6,926 bases of DNA from NCBI GenBank assembly GCA_028064935.1, contig JAPTWT010000211.1:1-6926 (forward strand), written 5' to 3'. A model generated the notes under the pieces. It was not told the DNA's origin, did no database searches, and saw nothing but the letters and a program-made list of their open reading frames with translations. Shown one piece after another: positions 1 through 4,929 of this stretch (within the stretch, counting starts at the first letter, position 1; each line of letters opens with the position of its first letter). This DNA comes from Gammaproteobacteria bacterium (GTDB lineage: Bacteria > Pseudomonadota > Gammaproteobacteria > Acidiferrobacterales > Acidiferrobacteraceae). Both the position numbers and the translations under genes were made by a program.

Positions 1-599
1 ACAACGGTCTCAAAGTGGTTTTCGTTTGGGAGTCGGATGGCATCGACCGTGCCTACTTCACCACGACGCAAGGCGTTGCGGACGCCAAGTACGTCATGAG
101 CGAGTTGGAGTATCTGAACATCCCGCCGAGCATCAACGTGGTGGTCTACTTCTCGGCTGACTTCGACGCTGTGTCACTCGCAGACTATCAGGCGGTAGAC
201 GACTACCTGTTGGCCGTCGAGCAGACGCTGGACAGGCAGTATGGCGATGGCATCTATGGCGACGCAGGGCTACTCGAATACCTGTTCAGTGGGAAGGCTC
301 GCTCGAAACCCCGTCACGGTTGGCAATCGGCGGGGTGGGATGACGGCAAGGTGTGGCCTCATGCGGCGGCGTGGCAGTATGCCGTGGAGCAGCCGGTATG
401 CGGGATGACGGCGGATCTCAACCATGTCTACTTCAACTTGGGCTACTATCCACAACCCGCGCCTAAACCGCCCGTGAAGCCCGTAGCGCCCGTATATAGG
501 CTCACGGTGACAAACACGTTCACGGATGCTCAGCAAGCCGCTACGAAGGCGTTGGAGGTTTCAAAACTCGGACTCGATGTGAAGGTATCGCAAAACTAA
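1..599 (+). CDS. Endolysin, DUF1906 / Rv2525c-like glycoside-hydrolase-like domain (3' part)
   Basis: Peptidoglycan-degrading lysis enzyme whose 5' end lies outside the window. The frame is open from base 3, upstream of a GTG at 15 that should not be taken as the start. About 198 codons are visible. The remaining domain has the order expected of the Rv2525c-like TIM-barrel family: a strand reading KVVFVWES, a helix after TTTQGVADAKYV, the central VVVYFSADFDA strand with acidic residues where the family has YFAVDFD, then GDGIYGDAGLLEYL, an aromatic WQSAGWDD, WQYAV and a closing DLNHVYF. A proline-rich linker (PQPAPKPPVKPVAPV) follows. The last ~33 residues (YRLTVTNTF...GLDVKVSQ) read as one beta-alpha-beta unit, like half a SPOR domain, possibly a wall-binding tail. 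The holin gene follows after 12 nt, with its binding site overlapping this stop codon, which supports a lysis cassette. The substrate bond is not determinable here. Confidence 0.85.
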   Translation, partial: NGLKVVFVWESDGIDRAYFTTTQGVADAKYVMSELEYLNIPPSINVVVYFSADFDAVSLADYQAVDDYLLAVEQTLDRQYGDGIYGDAGLLEYLFSGKARSKPRHGWQSAGWDDGKVWPHAAAWQYAVEQPVCGMTADLNHVYFNLGYYPQPAPKPPVKPVAPVYRLTVTNTFTDAQQAATKALEVSKLGLDVKVSQN

Positions 600-605
600 G
601 GAGGT
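598..605 (+). promoter_or_regulatory. Ribosome binding site of the holin gene
   Basis: AAGGAGGT lies 6 nt before the holin ATG at 612 and overlaps the endolysin TAA stop. It is a near-perfect anti-16S match. The placement suggests translation of the two lysis genes is coupled. Confidence 0.85.
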
Positions 606-611
606 CATCGT

Positions 612-1052
612 ATGACGCTTCAAACTCAGATTGTGCAGGATCTCGCGGGACTCCTCATGGCTGTCGTTACCGCAGGTGTGGGCTATCTTGGTGTCAAGGC
701 GAAGGCTTGGTTGCATTCGCACACCAACGCGCAGGTGGCCGCAACGGGGAACAGTGTAATTGATGGGCTATCCAAGATAGTCGATAGCGTGGTGCAGGAC
801 TTCAACCAAACCATCGTCAACCCCGCCAAATCAAACGGGACGTGGAATGCGTCCATCGGCGCACAGGTGAAACAAGACGCCATCGCCGCTGTCAAGTCGC
901 AGGCATCGAACCTATTGGCACTCGGACAATCGACGCTCGGCAATGTGGACAGCATGATCGGGAGCCTCATCGAGCAGTTTGTCGCCAAGCACAAGTTGAC
1001 GGTTACGCCTGCTACGCCTCCAACTCCCATCACTCCCGCTACGCCTGCGTGA
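612..1052 (+). CDS. Phage holin, LLH family
   Basis: Small membrane protein of 146 residues, expected to permeabilise the membrane so that the adjacent endolysin can reach the wall. One N-terminal hydrophobic helix is visible (about residues 8-27, DLAGLLMAVVTAGVGYLGV). It is followed by a basic KAKAWLHSH stretch and a long amphipathic Ala/Gln/Val-rich helical part with the family-like phrases VVQDFNQTIVNP (about 61-72) and VKQDAIAAVKSQ. The C-terminus is an unusual Thr-Pro repeat tail (TPATPPTPITPATPA). One N-terminal helix plus a long soluble helix fits the LLH holin family rather than two- or three-helix holins. The gene lies directly behind the endolysin and is followed within 31 nt by a terminator, so it is probably the last gene of the rightward transcript. 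The family call rests on pattern memory. Confidence 0.8.
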   Translation: MTLQTQIVQDLAGLLMAVVTAGVGYLGVKAKAWLHSHTNAQVAATGNSVIDGLSKIVDSVVQDFNQTIVNPAKSNGTWNASIGAQVKQDAIAAVKSQASNLLALGQSTLGNVDSMIGSLIEQFVAKHKLTVTPATPPTPITPATPA

Positions 1053-1082
1053 TACAATGGTGCAAAGGCCATGTCACAAGAT

Positions 1083-1116
1083 GACCCCCTTCCATCACGG
1101 GAGGGGGTCTGTTTTT
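1083..1116 (+). terminator. Rho-independent terminator of the lysis operon
   Basis: An 11-bp stem pairs GACCCCCTTCC (1083-1093) with GGGAGGGGGTC (1099-1109), with one T-G wobble and a 5-nt loop (ATCAC). TGTTTTT follows at 1110-1116. The T-run lies on the + strand side only; on the - strand the stem is followed by ATCTTG, so it is a weak terminator for the leftward operon that ends at 1131. It occupies most of the gap between the two convergent operons. Confidence 0.9.
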
Positions 1117-1130
1117 GATCATATCCCTCC

Positions 1131-1607
1131 TCACCAATCCCCATATTCCCAATCATACATAGGACAATCGCTGTCACACTCATGCCCCGGTTGATAATGT
1201 GCCTCGCGCTCAGGATGTCGAAATCCCTCTAGCCACTCTTGATACTCCGTCCGCGCCGTGTAGTCGCGCCCGTCACAATCGAAGGCTCGCGAGTCCCGTT
1301 TCCACCGTGGCCCATCTGGTGTCTCAAATGGACGAAACCACGATTCGTGACCGTTGGTGCAGACTCCTTTGTAAGAGGGATGCCCCTGCTCATATGTTGG
1401 CTCCGCAATTCCAATGATCCACATGGGAGTAATGTGCCAGTCCATCTCCGTGATCCAAAACAACTTCCACTTGTCGCATTCCTGACACCAACCCTTGACA
1501 TAATCGTGGGTAGTCTCATATCGGATGACTGACCCGGATGCGCCCGCGACGATGCGTCTCTCGCGCCACGGTAGCTCGCCCTTGCGTTGGACGTAGACTA
1601 GACTCAA
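1131..1607 (-). CDS. Zinc-ribbon-like hypothetical protein, last gene of leftward operon
   Basis: No family recognised. The reading frame is open upstream to 1802 but overlaps other genes there. I place the start at TTG 1607 because AGGAGGGG (1613-1620) stands 5 nt before it; no in-frame ATG is near. This gives 158 residues. Cysteines are arranged as CQEC (41-44) and CTNGH (83-87), spaced about 40 residues apart, which looks like a split zinc ribbon. A second group, HECDSDC, lies at 142-148. The protein is rich in Trp, Tyr and Asp and ends in a very acidic and aromatic tail (PMYDWEYGDW). It is probably a soluble, folded, metal-binding protein. It overlaps the preceding gene by 92 nt if that gene runs to its full stop. 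It is the last gene before the convergent terminator. The start is less sure than the frame. Confidence 0.65.
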   Translation of the reverse strand: MSLVYVQRKGELPWRERRIVAGASGSVIRYETTHDYVKGWCQECDKWKLFWITEMDWHITPMWIIGIAEPTYEQGHPSYKGVCTNGHESWFRPFETPDGPRWKRDSRAFDCDGRDYTARTEYQEWLEGFRHPEREAHYQPGHECDSDCPMYDWEYGDW

Positions 1608-1731
1608 CGTCACCCCTCCTCTGCAACTCGCGTTCGATAGCGTCAAGTGTGCATCCGCACACCTCATCCCGCGCCTCACCATGACACAGTGGGCAATCGG
1701 GATCGGCGGGGTTGGGTTTAGGTTTGGGCAT
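1516..1731 (-). CDS. Short Cys-rich hypothetical protein (CPLC...CGC)
   Basis: Predicted 71-residue protein, unrecognised. ATG 1731 is chosen because GGAG lies 7 nt upstream; a GTG two codons earlier (1737) is also in frame. The N-terminus is a Pro/Lys repeat (MPKPKPNPADPD) followed by a compact CPLCHG (13-18) and CGC (25-27) cluster that could bind one zinc ion, then a helix DAIERELQRRG. The last ~30 residues are Arg-rich and overlap the next gene by 92 nt, so they may be read only as a consequence of that overlap, or may reflect a frameshift. It overlaps the previous gene by 14 nt (1718-1731). The first 40 residues look more convincing than the rest. Confidence 0.55.
   Translation of the reverse strand: MPKPKPNPADPDCPLCHGEARDEVCGCTLDAIERELQRRGDVESSLRPTQGRATVARETHRRGRIRVSHPI
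1613..1620 (-). promoter_or_regulatory. Ribosome binding site selecting a TTG start at 1607
   Basis: AGGAGGGG on the - strand, 5 nt before TTG. It lies inside the coding sequence of the previous gene, where it supplies two consecutive AGG arginine codons. A GTG at 1613 abuts it with no spacing and is the less likely start. Confidence 0.6.
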
Positions 1732-1978
1732 CGGCACTCTCCACCTTCATGGGGCGTATGACCATCGAGCCGCCATATCTGCTCTTGCTTGGCACGACCC
1801 ACCCCTCAGCATTGTCGTTCCAATCCCACTCATACGGCACCCGTTTACCCTTGACTATGTGCATCTTGCGCTCTCCGTCCAATCGGGCATGTGCGAGTTC
1901 GAGTGTGTCGTATATACCCCATATGCTCGTCTCGTCATAGGTCGTATACATGCCGAGATACACGTCCACGTTACGCAT
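1718..1978 (-). CDS. Hypothetical protein, small alpha/beta fold
   Basis: Protein of 86 residues with no firm family. ATG 1978 is used, overlapping the previous stop by 8 nt (ATGCGTAA). A GGAGG lies very close to it, only about 2 nt away, so GTG 1969, at better spacing, is an alternative. The opening NVDVYLGMYTTYDETSIWGI followed by YDTLELAHARLDGERK reads as beta strand, beta strand, helix. That resembles small phage proteins that begin with a strand-turn-strand and a helix of the type 'SLEKA'. The middle has a Trp-rich stretch (YEWDWNDNAEGWVVP) and the end returns to a strand (GSMVIRPMKVES). It is probably cytoplasmic, with no membrane segment or Cys cluster. The function is unknown. Confidence 0.7.
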   Translation of the reverse strand: MRNVDVYLGMYTTYDETSIWGIYDTLELAHARLDGERKMHIVKGKRVPYEWDWNDNAEGWVVPSKSRYGGSMVIRPMKVESADAQT

Positions 1979-2333
1979 CTCCTCCAATCGCCTGCGCCAA
2001 CTCGCAGTCGGGGTCATGGTGTCCCACACGCTTGTAATTGCGGCATATTGGGCAGTAAGCTTCTGGCTCATACCCATCATCGAACCACTCCAACCGCTTC
2101 AGCAGAACGCGCAAAGTGTTGCTCGTCCGCACCTCGCCTGCGTACACCTTGCGCAAGTCTGCGTTGTCGGACTCCACGATCTGGATGTGCTCCCGCAACT
2201 CAGCGATGGTCTTGTCACGGTCACGGATGGTGGAGAGAAGAGTCTGGGCATCTTCTCGAATGATGGAAACCGCGCCCATCTGCAAATTGATCTGCCGTTC
2301 CGCAAACGCTACAACTTCCTCAAATGTCCGCAT
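1971..2333 (-). CDS. Coiled-coil protein with C-terminal zinc motif (CPIC...HHDPDC)
   Basis: Predicted 120 residues from ATG 2333. I prefer this over an in-frame start at 2402 because it has GGGAG about 9 nt upstream and overlaps the preceding stop by only 14 nt. Residues about 5-80 form a long helical, charged, coiled-coil-like region (IRDRDKTIAELREHIQIVES, DLRKVYAGEV). The C-terminus carries CPIC (94-97), then HHDPDC (105-110) and ELAQAIG. The pattern C-x2-C...H-x-PDC followed by an LA helix recurs in small phage proteins of unknown role and probably holds zinc. Coiled coil plus a metal knuckle suggests an oligomeric binding or adaptor protein, but partner and role are unknown. The following gene starts inside its stop region (8-nt overlap). 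Confidence 0.75.
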   Translation of the reverse strand: MRTFEEVVAFAERQINLQMGAVSIIREDAQTLLSTIRDRDKTIAELREHIQIVESDNADLRKVYAGEVRTSNTLRVLLKRLEWFDDGYEPEAYCPICRNYKRVGHHDPDCELAQAIGGDA

Positions 2334-2646
2334 CCCCACGCTCTCCCTTCGCAATCTTGCTAAACGCCGCATCTGCCACCTGCCGCGGATTCTCAGCACC
2401 ATGTGCTATCTCCGACAGGGCATCGCGGAGGATCGTAGACTTCCAAGTCAGGTACTCATTATCACGCTCGGAGAGGGTGAGTGCTTCGTCTACGATGTCG
2501 AAGTCGGATTGGAGTTTGTGGATGGTGGCGATTAGATTTAGTTCAACATCCGTCTGACGATCTGCGAGACCGAGTTGCTTGAGTTTGTATAGGTCACGCT
2601 CAAACATGCGCACGGCTGAACGACTCATCGCCTCGGGTTCACTCAT
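2320..2646 (-). CDS. Hypothetical helical / coiled-coil protein
   Basis: Protein of 108 residues, unrecognised. The start ATG 2646 shares ATGAGTGA (8 nt) with the stop of the upstream gene and has a G-rich stretch just before it. A second in-frame Met at residue 7 is possible. It is almost wholly helical by composition: residues about 12-75 show heptad-like spacing of Leu, Ile and Val (ELNLIATIHKLQ, FDIVDEALTLSERDNEYL), with charged residues between. A shorter helix follows around DAAFSKIAKG. There are no cysteines and no membrane segment. The next gene also encodes a coiled coil, so the two could form a hetero-oligomer; this is only a suggestion from adjacency and similar composition. Confidence 0.7.
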   Translation of the reverse strand: MSEPEAMSRSAVRMFERDLYKLKQLGLADRQTDVELNLIATIHKLQSDFDIVDEALTLSERDNEYLTWKSTILRDALSEIAHGAENPRQVADAAFSKIAKGERGDADI

Positions 2647-2863
2647 CCCCGTCGCCCCCCAACTTTGGGGAATGAGTCTCGGGGTCGAATATCGGCATCG
2701 GATCGTCGGGATTTGTGCGCTGATACCACGCCGCTAGGACTTTCCGATATTGGCGTGTGGCGTGCATATATACGACGACTTGCATGCCTCCAAACAGAAT
2801 GAAGAGACCTGCGAGCATGACCAACAAAACACAAATCAAAAGAATCGCCTCAGACCAATCCAT
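2639..2863 (-). CDS. Small single-pass membrane protein
   Basis: Predicted 74 residues. Two ATGs compete, at 2869 and 2863; I choose 2863 because the upstream GGAGGG is about 8 nt away, against about 2 nt for the other. One strong hydrophobic helix spans about residues 6-32 (AILLICVLLVMLAGLFILFG and beyond). A basic segment (HATRQYRK) follows and then a Pro/Asp-rich soluble tail (NPDDPMPIFDPETHSP). The positive-inside rule predicts N-out, C-in orientation, with the tail facing the cytoplasm. It is not near the lysis genes in transcription terms, so a holin or spanin role is unlikely. Membrane-anchored superinfection exclusion or host-takeover factors have this shape, but nothing specific supports that here. 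It overlaps the upstream gene by 14 nt. Confidence 0.75.
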   Translation of the reverse strand: MDWSEAILLICVLLVMLAGLFILFGGMQVVVYMHATRQYRKVLAAWYQRTNPDDPMPIFDPETHSPKLGGDGDE

Positions 2864-3089
2864 CCCCATCACCCTCCAACTTGGCGAGGAAATCGCGGGC
2901 CATATTCGCCGCATATTCCTCCAAGTCTGCGCCCATACCTAACCCCGCGATGGTGTGCAATGTTTGCAACGCTTCCACCAACGCCTGCGCCACGTCTGCC
3001 GCATCGTGATAACAAACGATGGCGAACTCGGCGCTATCTTCGTCCGCCACGTCTAAAATCCGCTGTGCGGCAGCTATGATATTAGGCAT
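2850..3089 (-). CDS. Small helical protein, short paralogue of the next gene upstream
   Basis: Predicted 79 residues, function unknown. ATG 3089 is preceded by GGAGGGG and shares ATGCCTAA with the stop of the gene at 3082-3477. It is clearly related to that protein: both start MPNI with AQR at 8-10, both contain AQALVEAL (here 34-41) in a helix, and both end with ARDFLA and EG (here 64-73). It lacks the roughly 50-residue central insert and the CDEC pair of the longer copy. It is predicted to be an acidic, all-helical cytoplasmic protein. It probably arose by tandem duplication followed by loss of the middle, or conversely the longer copy gained it. Confidence 0.75.
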   Translation of the reverse strand: MPNIIAAAQRILDVADEDSAEFAIVCYHDAADVAQALVEALQTLHTIAGLGMGADLEEYAANMARDFLAKLEGDGDGLV

Positions 3090-3477
3090 CTAGCGTCCCC
3101 TCCATTCTCGCGAGAAAGTCGCGGGCGTCTCCCATCGCCTTATTGACCCCGCTTGCATCCTCGTAACCATTCCCACACTCATCGCAAACCCCCTCATCTT
3201 GCCACGGGATAGAAAAATCCATGTGCTGATCGAGCCTCGTCAGAATGTCTAATGCCTCCACCAACGCCTGTGCAATCGCGGGGCCATCGTTGCGGGCGGC
3301 GGCGATGAATTCGATATCCTCGGCATTTTGGTTGGCATCATATTCCATGATGGTGTAAGGCGTCTCACCTAGCACAGTCAGTACCTTTCCTAACTCTGGC
3401 ACATCGATCCATAGACCATCCGTCGCCTTCTCGCTCAACTCCACCAACCTCTGCGCACGGGTGAGGATGTTAGGCAT
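3082..3477 (-). CDS. Hypothetical protein with EFIAAARND motif and CDEC pair
   Basis: Predicted 131 residues from ATG 3477, where AAGGG lies about 8 nt upstream. The frame is open further to 3567, but that part runs through the previous gene. The middle holds ATDGLW (18-23), a strand-rich segment, then DIEFIAAARNDGPAIAQALVEAL (54-76). This phrase pairs with ATPGPW-like openings in many small phage and actinobacterial proteins of unknown role, so the resemblance is real but uninformative. A CDECGNG knuckle lies at 98-104, possibly half a metal site, and ARDFLARMEG at 118-127. It is a paralogue of the next gene (2850-3089), matching at both ends. Overlaps of 8 nt with both neighbours imply coupled translation. 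It is likely cytoplasmic. Confidence 0.75.
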   Translation of the reverse strand: MPNILTRAQRLVELSEKATDGLWIDVPELGKVLTVLGETPYTIMEYDANQNAEDIEFIAAARNDGPAIAQALVEALDILTRLDQHMDFSIPWQDEGVCDECGNGYEDASGVNKAMGDARDFLARMEGTLDA

Positions 3478-3781
3478 CTTCGTCACCCTTTCCCACGATC
3501 TCGACCGCTCGATAGTAGGCATTCTCCATGAGATCTCCGAACCCGCAATCACGCACCCACTCAGCAAATTTGCGATACTTCTCCAACTTCGCCGTCAGGT
3601 CGTCGATGGTGGCTTGCATCTTGGCACCGTCGTTAGGCAACGGCATGAGTTGCAATGCGCCCCATGGTTCCTCGCGTATGAGGCGCTGGAATTCGTAAGT
3701 GAACTCCTGCTTCTCGGTCTCGGACATGTCGCTCCAGTTCAGACGGAGAGTGGCGTTATGGTCGCTTTCCATACTAGGCAT
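3470..3781 (-). CDS. Hypothetical acidic helical protein
   Basis: Predicted 103 residues, unrecognised. ATG 3781 is chosen over the open frame beginning at 3835 because GGAGG sits upstream at good spacing and the gene then overlaps the YopX-family stop by 8 nt (ATGCCTAG). The protein is charged and helical: SETEKQEFTYEFQRLIREE (about 20-38), a Pro/Leu linker, then a short coiled-coil stretch (ATIDDLTAKLEKYRKFAEWV, about 56-75) and DLMENAYYRAVEIV near the end. The WVRDCGFGD segment holds a single Cys, so there is no metal site. It ends in an acidic GDEDA. Its start MPS and its terminal DA match the junction pattern of its neighbours. Confidence 0.7.
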   Translation of the reverse strand: MPSMESDHNATLRLNWSDMSETEKQEFTYEFQRLIREEPWGALQLMPLPNDGAKMQATIDDLTAKLEKYRKFAEWVRDCGFGDLMENAYYRAVEIVGKGDEDA

Positions 3782-4229
3782 CGCGCTTCGCCTCCAACAG
3801 TTCGACATTCTGATGCACGTTGCCAATGACCTCAATTTTGCACACGGCCTTCGCCCAACTCAATGCGTTGCTGTCATACCCTGGATCGGGTTCTAAGTCG
3901 AATGCAGGATAACCTTGAGCACCTTGATATTCGACCCTGTGAACACTCACATCGTCGACGTCATCCGTGATACGCACGATGTCGTCTTCAAATATGAGAT
4001 TCCCTTTGTCGTCTTGCATCCCCGTCCACTCGCCAACCGTGTCGGGGTCAACGGTGTACACCACGCCATCCTGTTCGATGCAGTGGCGTTTCTCGGTGCC
4101 ACTCAAGAAGAACCAACCTGACTCAGCGGGCAACCCGGAATTCTCATCGGTCAACGGGGGTGTGAAGTAGTGGCCATACACCCACTCGCCGTTGTCTGAC
4201 CGCCTACCGCGAAACTTGTGCTCCCTCAT
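3774..4229 (-). CDS. YopX family protein
   Basis: Member of the YopX family, common in phages and prophages of Bacillota and Bacteroidota and named after a gene of the Bacillus SPbeta prophage. Its molecular role is not established. The 151 residues carry the family pattern in order. First is an opening KFRGRRSDNGEWVYGHYF (5-22). Next is VDPDTVGEWTGMQDDKGNLI (60-79) continuing into FEDDIVRI, where the family typically reads [22 protein letters not shown]. The closing IEVIGNVHQNVELL (132-145) matches the family's IGNIYENPELL-type ending. The length is usual for the family. The start ATG overlaps the upstream stop by 4 nt (ATGA) and has GGAGGAGG just before it. The family is thought to be multimeric; nothing here shows its target. 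Confidence 0.9.
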   Translation of the reverse strand: MREHKFRGRRSDNGEWVYGHYFTPPLTDENSGLPAESGWFFLSGTEKRHCIEQDGVVYTVDPDTVGEWTGMQDDKGNLIFEDDIVRITDDVDDVSVHRVEYQGAQGYPAFDLEPDPGYDSNALSWAKAVCKIEVIGNVHQNVELLEAKRDA

Positions 4230-4489
4230 CTCAATCCTCCTCCAATCCGCTTATATGGATCACCCTGCGTCCAACTCACAGGCTCACCCATGCTCCACTC
4301 GTCGCTCGGCATCTCACCGTTGATATACTCGCGTTCGACATAACCTTGTGGATCGGCGGCATACTCCGTGTCGTGGCCCTCGTGTGCTTGCTCAAGGCGT
4401 GGCTGTGACCAGTCGCCTGCATATGGGCCATATCCCAACTCCGCTATCTCGCGGCATGTGTGGCAGAGGAAATAGTGTGTGTCGCCCAT
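4226..4489 (-). CDS. Small protein with CxxC...HxxH zinc-finger-like motif
   Basis: Predicted 87 residues. The N-terminus has FLCHTCREIAELGY with cysteines at 9 and 12, then HEGHD with histidines at 36 and 39. This C-x2-C-x23-H-x2-H arrangement, with the phrase C.TC.E...LG, recurs in small phage and bacterial proteins of unknown function and is probably a zinc site. The remainder is acidic and aromatic (EYINGEMPSDEWSMGEPVSW) and ends IGGGLR. The start ATG 4489 has GGGAG about 7 nt upstream and lies 3 nt after the stop of the gene before it. It overlaps the YopX-family start by 4 nt, so the two are very likely co-translated. A nucleic-acid or protein-binding role is possible; none is demonstrated. 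Confidence 0.75.
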   Translation of the reverse strand: MGDTHYFLCHTCREIAELGYGPYAGDWSQPRLEQAHEGHDTEYAADPQGYVEREYINGEMPSDEWSMGEPVSWTQGDPYKRIGGGLR

Positions 4490-4492
4490 GCG

Positions 4493-4837
4493 CTATCTCC
4501 CCCAAGAATTGTGACGTTTCACGCCTGCGGTCCCGTCCTCGGTCCCGTAGAAAATCTCGGCATACTCAATCTCATTAGAGCCATCCTCGTAGGCAAACGC
4601 ATCCAAGAAATTCGCGAACGTCTCGCGCTTCGCGTCGTATTCGTCAGACTCAGACCACCCCTCCTTGCTTCCGTCCGGGGCCACGAAGAACGATGACATC
4701 ATACCGATAGGCGACGGGACAATAGGCGAGACCATTTCGCCGAATATGGCCACGGCTCTCTCGTGGGCTTCTATCAACATTTGACGCGCATGATCTCGGC
4801 ACGTAACGACGATAGCGTGGTGAACGTAGTAGCCCAT
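4493..4837 (-). CDS. Conserved-looking phage hypothetical protein
   Basis: Predicted 114 residues, no named family. The start ATG 4837 has GGAGG about 6 nt upstream, and that site lies within the end of the tiny gene at 4839-4913. The sequence opens MGYYVHHAIVVTC, followed by a helix DHARQMLIEAHERAVAIFG, SSFFVAPDGSKEGWSESDE (48-66), a second helix RETFANFLDAF, then YEDGSNEIEYAEIFYGTEDG. This reads as an alpha/beta fold with two helices packed on strands. The phrase APDGSKEGW...SDE followed by YEDGS and a strand ending YG is one I have the impression of seeing in other phage hypothetical proteins. No catalytic motif is evident. It ends in a basic KRHNSWGR tail. Confidence 0.75.
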   Translation of the reverse strand: MGYYVHHAIVVTCRDHARQMLIEAHERAVAIFGEMVSPIVPSPIGMMSSFFVAPDGSKEGWSESDEYDAKRETFANFLDAFAYEDGSNEIEYAEIFYGTEDGTAGVKRHNSWGR

Positions 4838-4838
4838 G

Positions 4839-4913
4839 CTATGCCTCCAATTTCCGACTTATTGAATCGATCTTGCGTTCCAAGTTACGCCTGCGATTGC
4901 GTTCATCGTGCAT
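4839..4913 (-). CDS. Very small basic protein (24 residues)
   Basis: A 25-codon frame, ATG 4913 to TAG 4839, encodes MHDERNRRRNLERKIDSISR followed by KLEA. GGGAGGAGG (4921-4929) stands 7 nt upstream, immediately after the stop of the zinc-finger gene, and has no other good start to serve: the ATG at 4919 gives only 5 codons. The TAG falls 1 nt before the next gene's ATG, so it also couples translation. The peptide is strongly basic and helical, with hydrophobic residues at heptad-like spacing (L11, I15, I18, L22). It may be a real micro-protein, or a leader that links translation of its neighbours. The ribosome binding site and exact fit between neighbours are the evidence; there is no family match. 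Confidence 0.6.
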   Translation of the reverse strand: MHDERNRRRNLERKIDSISRKLEA

Positions 4914-4920
4914 CCATCAT

Positions 4921-4929
4921 CCTCCTCCC
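4921..4929 (-). promoter_or_regulatory. Ribosome binding site for the 24-residue gene
   Basis: GGGAGGAGG begins directly after the TAA of the upstream gene (4930-4932) and lies 7 nt before ATG 4913. Its strength is the main reason for calling a gene in this 92-nt interval. Confidence 0.65.

Noticed and set aside
1050..1117. Extended -10-like TGATACAAT at 1050-1058 that could start a ~50-nt RNA ending at the terminator
   Set aside because: No -35 element is visible at the right distance and the TG comes from the holin stop codon. The hairpin is sufficiently explained as the end of the lysis operon.
1039..1122. A 27-residue - strand frame from ATG 1122 after GGAGGG
   Set aside because: Spacing to the GGAGG is only about 3 nt, the frame reads through the terminator hairpin and the holin Thr-Pro codons, and the product looks random. 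The frame probably exists by chance.
683..1183. A 166-codon - strand frame
   Set aside because: It runs antisense to most of the holin gene and across the terminator, with no supporting binding site or family resemblance.
1712..2363. Long + strand frames at 1712-2263 and 1950-2363
   Set aside because: They lie antisense to a continuous series of - strand genes with good ribosome binding sites. They have no such site themselves and their composition is low-complexity and Ser/Arg/His-rich.
3082..3567. Upstream extension of the 131-residue gene to 3567, and likewise extensions to 3835, 2402, 2080 and 5229 for other genes
   Set aside because: Each extension runs through the preceding gene in another frame, and in most cases a usable binding site stands just before the internal ATG (the one at 1978 is closely spaced).
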